Shown piece after piece: positions 44,221 to 56,523 of a stretch of DNA of 64,000 bases. The notes beneath the pieces are model-generated. The model did no database searches. It saw nothing but the letters and a program-made list of their open reading frames with translations, and was not told the DNA's origin. Numbering within the stretch: the stretch's first letter is position 1; each line of letters starts with the position of its first letter. The stretch spans positions 55,617,871 through 55,681,870 of the forward strand of contig NC_031774.1 of the NCBI RefSeq assembly GCF_001522545.3, in the 5' to 3' direction. The DNA comes from Parus major (lineage: Eukaryota; Chordata; Aves; Passeriformes; Paridae). Position numbers and translations under genes: made by a program.

Positions 44221-44459
44221 TTGCCACATAAACATGAATATCACTGATATCTTAGTTACCTATGCTAAACACATAGACGTTCTTCCCTCCTTCTAATTTT
44301 ATTAGAGAGAATAGGACCTGTTCTTTCCTTTTTAAAACCAGTGAGATGCTCTCATCTGAGCCACCTTTGGCCCTAAATACTCCTGTATTTGGCAAACAAT
44401 GCTGAAAAGCTGCTGATTGCTCATGGCACCCCCCTTGCTGCTGCTCAGCTCTTTCCGAG

Positions 44460-44735
44460 TTGTGACGTGGGGTGCCAGGGGCTGTCAGTCACGTCTCCAT
44501 TGATCTGTCAAGCCTAATTCATTATTTAAGTGGGTTCTTTCATTGTTCGGGCAGCATTCGTCAGTTCCCTGCCAATGTATGGTAGTTAGCCACTTAAACG
44601 CCGTTTGGGTGAATCATGGAAGTTTATATAGCAAATTTGTTAAGCAGTGGCTAAGCCCACGCGCTGACACAACAGTGTATCATTGTGGGAAAGCGCTTGT
44701 CTGGCAGGCGCCCAGACAAGCAATCCCAAGAGCCC
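44460..44735. promoter_or_regulatory. CpG-retaining block with strong hairpin, candidate conserved element
   Basis: Ten CpG dinucleotides lie between 44466 and 44710 in an otherwise CpG-poor intron, which suggests selection or absence of germline methylation. The block has a CRE-like TGACGT at about 44463, homeodomain-type TAATTCATTA near 44515-44525, and a perfect 10-bp inverted repeat GCTTGTCTGG...CCAGACAAGC (44695-44704 and 44712-44721) with a 7-base loop. The hairpin extends outward after an internal loop by TGGGA/TCCCA. No transposon family is recognised. Whether it is an enhancer, a structured RNA or an old exapted repeat cannot be decided from one sequence. Confidence 0.4.
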
Positions 44736-45178
44736 ATAGGATTTAATTCTTGATCCTGAGGAAAGTGTATGTGTGTGAGATAGCACCTTCCAGCAAAAAT
44801 CACTGCCAGCAATGTAGATTAAATCGTAGTTTTCCCAGCAACAGATACTAATATGAGAAGGTTTTGCATCTGTAGGAATTCACAGGCTTGAGTGTTTAGC
44901 CGTGGTTGAAACCCAGCTCTGCCCCTAAGGGTGGGCAAGAGCTGACAAGAGTCAGTTCTGTGGAAGGGCAGTTTCTGTTCCTGCAGAGGTCTGGGGTGTG
45001 GGAGAGACGTGGCTCTGCATCAAGGAGCTGCAGAAGGGTTTGCTTGGTCTCTTCAGCAGCAGAGGACTGGTGCCAGTTTTTGTGCTGCTCTTAAAGTTTC
45101 TTAAAATGGGGGCCAGTGAAGGGAATGTCTCTTCCAACAATTACACAGCCCTGCTAGCAAGCTCTTAATTTTTTCTTA

Positions 45179-45352
45179 GAATCACAGAATGATAAAATTA
45201 TTTGAGTTGGAAAGGACCTTAAAGATCATCTGGTTGCAAACTCCTGGCATGGGCAGGGACACCTTCTACCAGGTTCCTCAGGGTCCCATCCCTGGCCTTG
45301 AACACTTCCAGGAATGGGATATCCACAATTTCACTGTGCAACCTGTTCTGCT
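45179..45352 (-). mobile_element. CR1 LINE 3' end fragment, minus orientation
   Basis: Antisense CR1: GAATCACAGAATGATAAAAT, GAGTTGGAAAGGACCTTAAA, GATCATCTGGTTGCAAACTC, GGCATGGGCAGGGACACCTT, CTGGCCTTGAACACTTCCAG and CAACCTGTTCTGC. About 170 bp, moderately diverged. Confidence 0.93.
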
Positions 45353-45841
45353 ACAAACACATGTAATCATCAAGGAATGAGAAAGGTGATAAATCCTTCA
45401 ACATCCAAATCAGGAGAGAGTAAAACTGTTCATTCACAGTTACCCATTACAGCAAAAAGAAGAAAGTGGCACAGAAGTTGCCTTGCAAGTGAAAATTTCC
45501 CCTCTTGAGTGCCATTGAAAAGGCATTTTGACACTTCTGGATTGCTGAACCACAGCCCAAGTGCTATTAGCTCTACAAATAAAGGATATCAGGATCTTTC
45601 TGTGCTATCTTTTAGTTGTTACTAATCTTACTTATGTCTCACTGCTGGGTCAGGTGAAGTATTTTAAGCCAGGTTATTGATGTCAGTGCAGCAGTCGAAT
45701 TTGGCAATCTCACTATTCTCTGAGCTTGGAAAAGCCTTAAGAGAATAATCACATCTCAGTGGCCTACAGTAAAAAACCCCAAATTATTCTTAGGGAGCAA
45801 AAGATCATCATCCCCTTTTTAATGGAACTTCAGTGTAAGAG

Positions 45842-46255
45842 TGAGATTGTAAAATGATTGTTTAAATTGGAAAAGCCTTGTAACGTCATTGAGCCGAACC
45901 ATTACCCCACCACTGCCAAGCCCACCACTAAACCATGTCCTCAAGTACCACATCTGCACATCTTTTAAATATCCCTGGGGATGGTGACTCCACCACTGCC
46001 CTGGGCAGCCTGTTCTGCTGCTTGACACTATGAAGAAATTGTTCCTAATATCCAATCTAAACTTCCCCTGGTGCAACTTCAGACCATTTCCTCTTCCCTG
46101 TCGCTTGCTGCCTGGGAGAGGATACTACCACTCCCAGCCTTCTTTTCTCCAGGGTAAACACACCCAGGTCCCTCAGCTCCTCCTCATCAGATTTGTGCTC
46201 CAGACCCTTCCCCAGCTCAGTTTCCCCTCTCAGGACATGCTCCAGAACCCGGTTG
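45842..46255 (-). mobile_element. CR1 LINE 3' portion, minus orientation (about 410 bp)
   Basis: The longest recognisable antisense CR1 here. Landmarks in order are TTAAATTGGAAAAGCCTTGT, GCCAAGCCCACCACTAAACC, ATGTCCTCAAGTACCACATC, CATCTTTTAAATATCCCTGG, GATGGTGACTCCACCACTGC, TTCCTAATATCCAATCTAAA, CCCCTGGTGCAACTTCAGAC, CTCCTCCTCATCAGATTTGT and ACATGCTCCAGAACCC. Its diagnostic blocks differ from the copies at 44.1 and 45.2 kb, so it belongs to a different CR1 subfamily. Confidence 0.94.
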
Positions 46256-47944
46256 TATCCAGCAGATTGTGGCCATATGTGCTTTGTTTTGCTGTAATTC
46301 AGTCTGAGCAGGAGATTTTTAGACATTCAGGTTCTAGTTTATAGCAAAAACATGTGTCTTTATATAAAGAGCTTTAAAACTATAAAACAGCCTCCTTGGG
46401 AAGCTTTATGGGATTCCTTTTTTTGTCAAGGTTATAGCTAGCATGTGTTTATATAAGGTTTACTTTTATTGTCATTGGCTTGATGTGTTTAAAGGAAATT
46501 ATGGTATCAAGAGAGATAGGACAGTGAGTGGGAGAGGTAACAATGAAGAAGGAAATGTTATTTCATGCTGTTGAGCTATATTATTTAAAACAACTGAAAA
46601 TTGTTATTGAATCAATGATAGGTAAATGTTGAAAATGAACCTTTATGCTCACACACAGAGTGCAAGCAATCAGCTGAGATGTTCCCAGAGGGATTATCAG
46701 GTAGTTCTGGATTACTCACAACAACTCTATCTCTCAGGAAGCAGAAAGTTTTAATTAGCCCAGCTAGATCAGCAAATATATCTGACTGGCTAAGAACACA
46801 ACAAGGCTCAGTTTTATAGCATTTTGTGCTAGAGGGATAAACAAATCTGACATAAAAGATAACCCCCAAGGTATCACACTGCTTGGATGGAAGGGGATCC
46901 TTTGTGTTTGCCTGTTCTGAAGTTTCAGAGAGCCAAGTGAGTGATCTGAGTCTGTGTCCGCACAGAGATCCTTGGTTAATTTTGTGTATCCAGGAGATAA
47001 CACCTCTGTGTCTTTGGTATTTAAAAGGGAGAGTTACCCAAGTAAGTCAGGCCAGGAAACAGGTAAGTCCTGCCTGGTATCACTGGAGATGTGCTCCTCA
47101 CTGGGCCCTGCTTTCAGTGGGAAAACCAGGTATTTTCTGTGAAATCTCATTAATACTGGCCCAGTTTTGCTTGCAGATAACTGCTGTGTTTTTTCAGCTG
47201 GAGTGGAAGTTAGGATGGACAGTTCAGCAAGGAGACAAGCTGTTTTAACAAGTGTCCTGTTGTAGAAAATTCGAATCATACCACTGAATCCGGCCTCAAA
47301 ATACTATTTTCATGTCCAGCAAGAGATTTCCATGCTTAAATTTTGTTAGGTTGACTTTCAGAACTGAAAACCCCTGTGACATTGTCGCACATCCAGAGAC
47401 GCTGACAGAGATGGGAGTTTTGTGTTGTTTTTGTAAAATCTATAAAAAGCCCCAGCCTCTGTGAGGTTTCATGATCACAGTACAGCCTGTGGTGCTGTAA
47501 CACGTTTGGTGGTACTTGGGGATATCAGGTAATTGGATGAAAGGTGACAGATAGCAGTTCTTGGTTTCTCGTTGCTTCCTTTCTGTGGGTCTGAAGTAGT
47601 ACAATGTCATGTTCCTCCTGAACATTCTGAGAGCACTGAGGACTCAGCCTGCCTGTCTCTCATCCTCGTTCATCTTTCCCTTTTTCTGCAAGAACTTTGG
47701 GAGAAAAATGTTCCTCTGGTGGAAGCATGCTCTGTGTGGGTGTATGACTGTGGGTTCTTCCTTAAAGAGCTTCACCCCTTTCCCTTCCATGCTGGAGGAA
47801 GGACAGGAGAGCATCCAAATTGGCATCTCTTCCCTGGGTACCTGCTGTGCATCCCCTGGAGTGCTGAGTCAAATCCAGTTGCGTTTCAGTAGGAATATTT
47901 TGGTCATAAATGATTAAGACTAGTTTTCTTCCACTGGCCGGCAG

Positions 47945-48850
47945 CCAGTGTGGATTTGTCAAGATGAGTTCATGGCAAATTAATCTGATTTCTCTCTTTG
48001 ACAAGATAACTGCCTAGAGAATAAAAGGAATTGAGTAGATACAATATATCTGAACTTTTTAGAAGTCTTCTGACAGTTTTTTTTACTCAGTGGCCTCACA
48101 GAGAATGAGTGAAAGATGATGTCAACACAGCCGTAACAAAGTTGGCGATAACTGATTGAACAATCTCTCAAAATAAAATCAAGGGCTTTGCTGTCAAACT
48201 TGGAGGGAATTGCCAGTGAGATTTTTGCCCTGTGTGTGATTCTGTTCAACACTTTCATTAGCAGAGATGAGTGACAGAACAGAGAGAGCACATTGGGAGA
48301 GTTATGGGAAGGGTTGCAAGCAGTTTAGATGACAGCATCAGAATCCATAATGATCCCAATAAATTGGAAAGGCGTTCCCAAGTCAGCAAGGTGAATGTCA
48401 AGAGAGGGAAATGCAGTGCAGCACGTGCAAAGAGGCCAAATCAAATACATAAGCACAGTCTGTGGAATAACTGTGTCTGCTGCTGCCAGGCTGGAGAGGA
48501 TTTTGGAGGATATTGGAGTAGGAAAGAGATAGGTGACTGCAGACTGAATGTAACAATGAGGTGAAACCTGTAAATTTTGCTCCAGAAAGTATCAGCAGCA
48601 GTTCTACAAACAGGCTGAAAAGGTATTTATTCTGCTGGGACTAGGACTGGGTAGTCACTTTTTTCCTTTCATTTTAGATGCAGCACTTTAAGGAAGCTCT
48701 AGACCAGCTGGAGGGAGAGGAGGTCATAAAAATGTGTTACAAGGCAGGATCTCAAGGGAACAGTTGGAAGAACTGACTTTGGTTTAAGTTGACAGAAGCT
48801 TAAGGGGAACACGAAGATTGACTTCTACCATGGAAAGAGTGTGCTTGAAA
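47945..48850 (+). mobile_element. Old CR1-type LINE internal and 3' region, plus orientation
   Basis: The segment reads in the sense direction like a decayed CR1 reverse-transcriptase ORF end. It begins TGTGGATTTGTCAAGATGAG with an ATGGCAAATTAATCTGATTT block and TCTTTGACAAGATAACTGCC. A GTAGATACAATATATCTGAA block follows, recalling the motif encoding a VDIIYLDF-like peptide, then TTCTGTTCAACACTTTCATT and GATGACAGCATCAGAATCC. After 48660 a more decayed part resembles the CR1 segment near GACCAGCTGGAGGGAGAGGA. Frames are broken throughout, so no protein is made. It is older than the CR1 tails upstream. Confidence 0.75.
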
Positions 48851-49926
48851 GGGGAAAAAATATATTGATCTTCTGTGTTTTCTGGAGGGCAGACAGGTCA
48901 CTTAGGAGGGAACAACAGGCTGATGCTGGAAACAGGGATTTCCAACACCAGTCCACCAAAATTTTTCAGCAAAATTTTGCAGATCATGGGCAGAGCCAGC
49001 ATCAGATTTGGTAGGCTCCAGATCATTGATGGGCATTGTCACAGGTATCCTTGCACCTCCCTCAGGATTGCATTCCCTCTGAGTCCTCCCAAGCCTACAA
49101 ATCTCTGATGCTGGAGGGAGAGAAAGGTGCAGCTACAAATCCCTGTCAAATTACGTCTTAGCAAAGCCAAGCTAGCAAAGCTCACTTTCTCTGGGTGGTA
49201 GATCACCCCTAAACATCTACTGATTAATTTAAGTCCAGGTTCTGACCTTTTTTGGCCTTAAGAATTCTTGTAACTGAAATATAATTCTGAGCTAAAGGTT
49301 CTTGCCTCTGGGTTTTCATAATGACTTTTTCATTAATAAAGATTTATGCTGAAGAAAGAAAAAAAATTGTATAAGAAATTTTGTTTCCTCCCCCTGCCCC
49401 CATTTTTTCCCTCTTTGTCTTTATTTCTTTAAAGTTTGTATTTTTTTTTAAATGCTTCATCCTTTGATATAACATACTGGAAGTACAGTAGAAGGATGGA
49501 AGTAAAATTTTCCTTAAAGGTTAAGAAAAAAAGATAAAAGATAAATTTGGGAGCAGTTTTCTTACTTTCAGCCATTTCTCTCTTTTCTTCCAGAGGAAGC
49601 CAAGCTAGTGGGTTAAAGGAAGAAGACCAGAACATAGAAAAAAGATACTTTTAAAAAGCTGAAAGATTAGTGAGATTTTATCTTACTTTGTCTACATTTT
49701 TGTTGCATAACAACATGAAGGATTTTCTAATAGAGCAGAATATTTAATTTCTTCTATAGTGTCTCATGAAAATTAAAGCACATTTCAAAGCTACATTGTG
49801 AAGTGCAGTCAGAATTGAAATAGGATGAAGTTGATGGAAAAGGGTTTATAAATATCTGCTGCTGATTTCTGCATGGTGATGTGACAATGGGAGATGGAGT
49901 GGAGGCTGCATTCCTCTGCAGGAAAA

Positions 49927-50038
49927 GCCCAGCTCTGTAGGAATGGTGTCACTGTTGGGAGAGTTGGGTCAGATTTTCCTCAGCCCAGCTCTGTAGGAAA
50001 GGTGTCACTGTTGGGAGAGTTGGGTCAGATTTTCCTCA
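49927..50038. repeat. 56-bp tandem duplication, two copies
   Basis: The unit beginning GCCCAGCTCTGTAGGAATGG and ending TTTTCCTCA occupies 49927-49982 and is repeated at 49983-50038 with a single substitution (GAATGG versus GAAAGG). Near-identity implies a recent duplication, or an array that could vary in copy number between individuals. Confidence 0.95.
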
Positions 50039-51873
50039 GTGGAAGATGCTCAGTTAAAAAGCCCCTTAAACTGGATTTTTCCTGAAGCTGGAACACTGTG
50101 AGGAGCCGTCATATCCATGGCCCTACAGAATTTGTGGGTTTTTTGTGTACATTCCAAGAGTTATGGTGGCAGCTACAGAAAAATTGTGATTGCTACGTTG
50201 TGTTGGCAAGGTGGAACAACCTGAACTCAGCATCAGGGTCACACAGGCAAACACTGTCACCCTCTAAATGGGTGTTGCATCCCTTAGGTCTCATCTCTCT
50301 TACCTCACGTGTGATCAAATGATGTGAAGTTAAAGGCTAGGAGGGCAGAACGAGGTGTGAGGAATTCCTGTACATTTTTTAAATTAATTTTACCCAGTCC
50401 TTCAGTGCTTCCTGAACTGGAAACTTTAAACTTTTTAAAACAGTGTTTTTAAGTGCTGGAATAGTTCCACTGACCTCATTGTTGCTTAATGAGAACTTAC
50501 CTTTAAGTGTTCTCTGGCCACAAACCATGATGAAGGGAACCTTTCTGGCATTCCAGGCCTATTGGTGGATCTTCCAAATTTTGGCAAGAGGGAATTAGGG
50601 GGCTAAATCCCATTTGAAGGTCACTAGGGCTCATACCTAAAATCCATGAAGGTGTATGTTAAAAACCTCAGCATCCATTTCAATGAGGTCCCATGTATGG
50701 AAATGATATTTTTTTCAATTATATGTTTGAATGACACCTGATTGGTAAAGACATGGGAACAAACCATCATTCCTGTATACAGTGAAAGGACAAGCTTCAT
50801 TTGCCCTTCTTCCTCCTCAACCAGGAACATTTCAAAGCACAAAATAGATGCCTTATTTTTGAATAGGAGATTGAGGCATAAAGAAGGTTACTACTGAGTT
50901 TCATGAATGCATGCTTTTCCTGCTGAAATTGATAATTCACCTTACCTAAAGGAAATGTAACTTTCTAGTTAATCAAACACAATCTTTCTACATTAGCCCT
51001 TGAAAGGGGCAAGAAGAAAATCAAGTCAATAATGTAAGAAGGAAGTTCAAAATAAAGCTGCTGGCATCAGTGCTGTATCAGAAACTATTTAATGGCTGTG
51101 AGTCTGAAATAATTCTGTGTGGGTGAGGATTGGTCATGCAAGAAGGATCTAGTAATCAAATCTTGTCTAGGGTGAATGAGGGAGGAGAGGAAGACAAGTG
51201 TGTGAGATCCCTGAAAAACCTGTGGCATGGAGGTTCTTGGCCAGCCCTCCCTTGCCCCGTGCACGAGGTGATTTTAGCAGAGCCCCATCACATGCTTCGC
51301 TTTCTGTCTCCTCTGGGAAGTCAGGGGTGGCACTGGCTGTTAAATGGAATGGAAAATGACAGAATTGGAGAGATTCATCTGAAACATTACTCTGTTTCAA
51401 AATAATAAATCTTCATTGGCTGAAGTTCCTTAATGTTTTCCAGGGTTGCAACAGAAGCACCGTATTTGTGTGTGTGTTGATGAGCTTTGGAGCAGGGTTA
51501 CAATTCACTTGGTAGATCACACAGGCTGCTTTGGACTTTAATGAAGAAAGTATTTTTTCCCTAAGCTTCTGAGTGGGGCCCAGCACTGCAGTTCTTTTTT
51601 TATGTTCCACCAACTGCTAAGGGAGCAAAGCAAATGAAAGCACAAGCTCAGAACGAGTTTCTGTTTACCCTGTTAAAAACCCAAACAAGCCCAGAATAGC
51701 AGAAAGTATTAATGAATTAAATCCTAAGTGTTTTGCCAAACAGAAGACTTAATGATAAATGTTGGGGCCCTCCCACTTCTTCCTGTCTTAGGGACAACTG
51801 AGATTTAAACTCCCCTGCATTACAGACAAAATAGCGAGAAAATTATTCATATGGTTTAAACATGGGTGTGCTC

Positions 51874-51906
51874 TTGTTTAAATGCTTCTTATAAGCATTT
51901 AAACAA
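51874..51906. repeat. Perfect 14-bp inverted repeat with 5-base loop
   Basis: TTGTTTAAATGCTT (51874-51887) and AAGCATTTAAACAA (51893-51906) are exact reverse complements separated by CTTAT. Another GTTTAAAC palindrome lies about 20 bp upstream. It could form a hairpin in the transcript or a cruciform in DNA. No transposon family is recognised. Confidence 0.85.
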
Positions 51907-54900
51907 ATGTTTCTAAATGTTTGCAGTATTACACGGGGTGATTAGAGGCTTTGAAAGGGAAAAGGAAATGGAAGCTGCACCAGTACTGAACACCCACATG
52001 AACACCCAGGACAGGAGGGAGAGGAAACTGAGCTGAGCAGATTTGATCCAGCCTAATTAGTCAGGTTGTTGTTGTTTTTACAGTCTATTATTGATGCACA
52101 AACAGGCTGTTGAAGAATTAGGAGTCTACAACACTGCAGTTCATTAGAGTTTTTAGTGGTGCTCTAATAGCCACGCTCCATCTGGATGATAATAAGAAAT
52201 AATGGGCCATAGAGAAGTTATGCATGCTCACCTTCTAATCCATTTTCAGCCAGCTGAGAAGGCAACAAAGAGGATGTTTGCTGAAATATTATCAGTTCAA
52301 AGGGAACAGAGTCCTCTGTTCTTTATCTCTGCAAAAGGCATTTATCCCTTTCTTCCTTTGTGTGATGCTCTACTGTTTCTAACCAAATTTCTGCTGTGGA
52401 TCAAGGCAGATCATTGTGTCAATATGACACAGACATCTCTGCAGTGGCATGATATCTTTAATGGTTTTTGTGTTACTACAATGAGAATGCCAGAATTAAT
52501 CAGACTTTCTCATGGGTTTATGGTCTGTCAGGTTGTAATTGCAGCAGCAAAGCATGGTCAGGTGTAATGGGACAACACATGGAGGTTGGTGACTGATGTG
52601 TCTTCATGTGTACCTGAAAAGGAGAAGGACTCAGCTGTGGCTGCTTTTAATTGGCAGAATTTAATATAGAAACAAGAGCTTTGGGGTAGAGATGTCTAAA
52701 GGTTGAGACTTTCATCTAGGAAAGTGAAACTTTTTGGTTTCATTTCCAGATCTGACATTAGGTAGAATCGTGAACTTTGGTGTTTGATAAATATTGTGGT
52801 GCTTAATTCCTCTCTAATCCCATGCCTGATTTGCTTGGTTTAAATGTTAAATGGCTGGGGGCAGGAACTCCACATATTTTTGTAAAGTGCCTACCAAACC
52901 ATTTTCTGAGTTACAGGGAATGAAGAAAAACAAATTACAATATTCCAGGAATTAAAAGGGGAAAAAAAAAAAGTCTGGCTGCACTGAATTAATCTGAATT
53001 TCTGTAGCTGACTCCACATAACTGGTTCAGACCTTGGGTTAAATTCAAAGGGTGCAGGAGACATTTAATTGTTGCCAACATACAGCTTAAAAGCTGAGGT
53101 GAAGGCAGAGGTAAATGTAGGATACTGTGCACTGCTCTGCACAGTCTAATTGTCCGCAGCCAGGATATTCCATGATAGCCAAGAATTCACGTGGGCCTGG
53201 GCTGTAGCATTTGTGGGAATAAATCAGATGAACCTTGTAGTTCATCCTAATTTAAAAAATAATAAAATACATACATTGTTTTGCTTCAGTGGGTGCAGCC
53301 TAACAAGGAGGGCTGGAGGCAATTCTTTCTACCAGGAGCAGTGTGTTCCATGGTAAATAGTTCCAGGATTAATATAGCCAGGGTACACGGGAACACTGCA
53401 GATTTGTGCTGAAATTAGTCCCTGTCTCATGCTTCTCAGACAAATGTGATGAACATATGTAGGCATAAAGGCAATGGTCTGATACATCCTGATCTTTTGA
53501 AATTGATAAAGTAACGTGTTTAAGGCAGAGCTAATATTATTTAGTAGAATGGCAAGAAATACCTGGCTGACATTGCAAAACCCCAGCAAGTATCTGCTAT
53601 AAATATGCAAAAGTCCCCTAATAGATACTGGAAATGGGAGTTGTGTAGGATAACATGCAAATATTAAAAACACTGACACAGCTTTGGGGAGTTTTATGTC
53701 CCGTTCACTGTCAGAAACACCTTGGCTTTAACACCACATTCCAGTTTTCTGTAAGCCCTTTCCATTGCAATCAACATAGAACATTTCAAACTGGTTTAGG
53801 ATCTGCTCCTCGCTCTCCTTTTGCTCTCCATAACGACATAGAAATATTAGTCACAAAAAGGAAATGTGAGATAATAGCAAGGTTAAGATAAGCCATCAAG
53901 CTACCACTCGGAGCCCTTGACCTCTGAGCATGAGGTCCTGGAGTGCTAAGCCTTAAGAGTAAATTAATATTAGACACTTCTTTTTTTTGTTTCATAAAGA
54001 ACAGGAAAGCAATTCACAGTCTCACTGCTTTTCATTTTTGTATTGCTTTGCACTTTTGCATTGGATTTTCTTGGTTTTTTGTTCTTTTAATCTGTTTGTG
54101 TCTGAGACATTTTGGATTGAGCTTAAAATACCCACAATAAATCCAGTTTTCTGTCAATTAACAAATGTTGTTTTTGAGTGCTTTTCATATTAGAAAGATA
54201 CTTTCAAAGTTTTTAAGTGCATTCTATCCTAATGTGATCAATAATTGCATTGAATTTGAGGTGTGTGCTAATAGCTGCTGTTGCTCTTAGACACACTTCC
54301 AAAAATTAATGAAAAAGTCAGAATCTTCCATGTAGAGCTACAACAGATGAAAACCAGACAAAATAATTTTCCCTCAAATTTCCTGGGAACATCCACCTTG
54401 ATGTTGGAAAATATCAGACCAAAACAGATTAGTCTGACGAAAGGGAGGAAGGAAGTTTAGAGTGGGAGGTGAAACTGTCTCAGCTGGGGAATGCAGTGTT
54501 CAGTCTGCAGATGACAGTTTAACTTTCTTACTTTTTAATTAAAAAAAAAAACAACAATGCTGAATATACTTTTGTGAGACATAATATTGCCTTACTTCCA
54601 TTTCCTGCCCCAAATGAAATTTGGCAATCAGCAAATATTTGCAATATCATCCTTCCTTTGTTTTATAGTCACTTCACATTCAAGACACCTAAATAAAAAA
54701 AATCAAGAAAATTAATATCCTACTCAGAAGATTTGGTTGAGAATATCACAATATGAGGACAAATTGAATTTTTGACAAATCCATTTCTTAAGTTTTGATT
54801 CCGCTTGTTTGTTTCAGAACCCAGTATTAAACAATGGACTTTACTCAATTCCATTTAAGCAGTCTAGGTGTCTCATAGATCAGATTGAGATGTTTTGACA

Positions 54901-55290
54901 ATTATTCTGTTGTTATCCTCAGAGACTCTATCCTCACATGCTGTTTTTCTTGAAATGGTTTCTGTGAAGATGGTAATTAAATTTTTTCCTGATGTTTCTC
55001 CCCAAATTGCTGTTGTGCTGTGGCACAACTATGCAAGTAGCCATGGAGTTTTGTTTGGCTGTAATTTGGATCAGGCCATCTCTGTTGTCCCAGGGCAAAA
55101 TTCTGATTTCCATGTTATCCCTGTTGTTTTGACAATGAGGGGAGACCTACAAGATCCATGGGCTTGGCTATGCAACATGATAATAATTTCAGTTCACTTT
55201 TTTGTGACAAGGTAGAGCATGGAGTTTGTTATCTTGGAGGCTGATTTACAGGACATCCTTTCAATAAAACAGGGGAGTCCTCAGTCCACA

Positions 55291-55629
55291 TCTTGTCTCT
55301 TCTCTCTTNNNNNNNNNNNNNNNNNNNNNNNNNNNNNNNNNNNNNNNNNNNNNNNNNNNNNNNNNNNNNNNNNNNNNNNNNNNNNNNNNNNNNNNNNNNN
55401 NNNNNNNNNNNNNNNNNNNNNNNNNNNNNNNNNNNNNNNNNNNNNNNNNNNNNNNNNNNNNNNNNNNNNNNNNNNNNNNNNNNNNNNNNNNNNNNNNNNN
55501 NNNNNNNNNNNNNNNNNNNNNNNNNNNNNNNNNNNNNNNNNNNNNNNNNNNNNNNNNNNNNNNNNNNNNNNNNNNNNNNNNNNNNNNNTCTCTTCTCTCT
55601 CCTCTCTTTCCTCTCTCCTCTCTCCTCTC
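55291..55629. repeat. (TCTC/CCTCT)n simple repeat interrupted by assembly gap
   Basis: TCTTGTCTCTTCTCTCTT precedes a run of 280 N (55309-55588), and 41 bases of almost pure TCTC/CCTCTC follow it. The gap is evidently a C/T microsatellite that could not be assembled. Open frames spanning the N run are meaningless. Confidence 0.95.
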
Positions 55630-56483
55630 ACCAAGCTGGCTTTATTAGTCAGGGTGTATTTGTGATGTCAAAATGTAAAAGTGAGTATCTGTCAACTCAG
55701 TTATTTTTTATGGCTGATCTGTTTGTATATGCAGAGAGTGAAGCCTGTGTTGTGCATCACAGTAGAATATGGAATTGTGAGAAAAAAACCTTTTTTTTTT
55801 GTTTTGTTATAATCCTTGTGATCCCATCATGTTGTGGAAATAGCATGGGAAATAATTGCTGCTAATTAAACCTTCCTGATTTAGAACCATTTCTATAATC
55901 TAATTAGGCTAAGTATGTAGCTAAGCATTGTATGGATTAGTTAATGAAAATATTTTTGAACATGAATCATGATGAAATTAGAAAAGGTTAAAATTAATTA
56001 TGTTCAGGAATTTTTCTTCCACTTTTCCAACCCTAACTCCGTAAATGAACTGGGATGTGAGGTTTGTTCCTGTGTCTCTTTGTGCAAGTAAAGGAGAGAG
56101 GATTCTGCTGCTGTCTGGAACATTTATCACAGCAACAGCCATAAGTATTTTCTTTCCTTTGGGAGGTGAGCACTGTGTTCTTTATGCAGGATAAATAAGC
56201 TTTTTCACAGAATTATGTTGTCAAAGTCTTTAAGTACAGAATATTGGAGACATTTTAAACATATATTAAAAAGGCACTTTGGGCCCATTTCATAGCAGTC
56301 ATTCTGTTTGCTTTGGCTTTAATCTTGCCCATTTTTCACTGGAAAATCTGATGCAGACTTTTCCTACACAAAGGACAGACTCCCACCTTTCTGCAGTCAG
56401 TACCTACAGAGCTGTCCATTAATCAAGCACTTAGTAGAGAGTGCAGCAATCTTATTTCAGAAACAAAGGACTCCTGTTTTCAA

Positions 56484-56523
56484 GGAAATACAAGTACCAA
56501 ACAGGAAATACGAGTACCAAGGA
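56484..56523. repeat. 20-bp imperfect tandem duplication
   Basis: GGAAATACAAGTACCAAACA is followed directly by GGAAATACGAGTACCAAGGA. The two copies agree over GGAAATAC and GAGTACCAA-type blocks with about four differences. Local duplication; no role inferred. Confidence 0.75.

Noticed and set aside
49000..49140. Segment after the old LINE, considered as a continuing repeat
   Set aside because: No CR1 landmarks could be recognised after about 48850.
52202..52567. Open frame of 121 codons on the + strand
   Set aside because: No domain or family recognised, and no acceptor/donor pair with suitable phase. The area looks more like noncoding sequence with AT-rich motifs.
55219..55865. Frames of 117-190 codons across the first N run
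   Set aside because: Most of their length is unknown bases; the rest is a C/T simple repeat.
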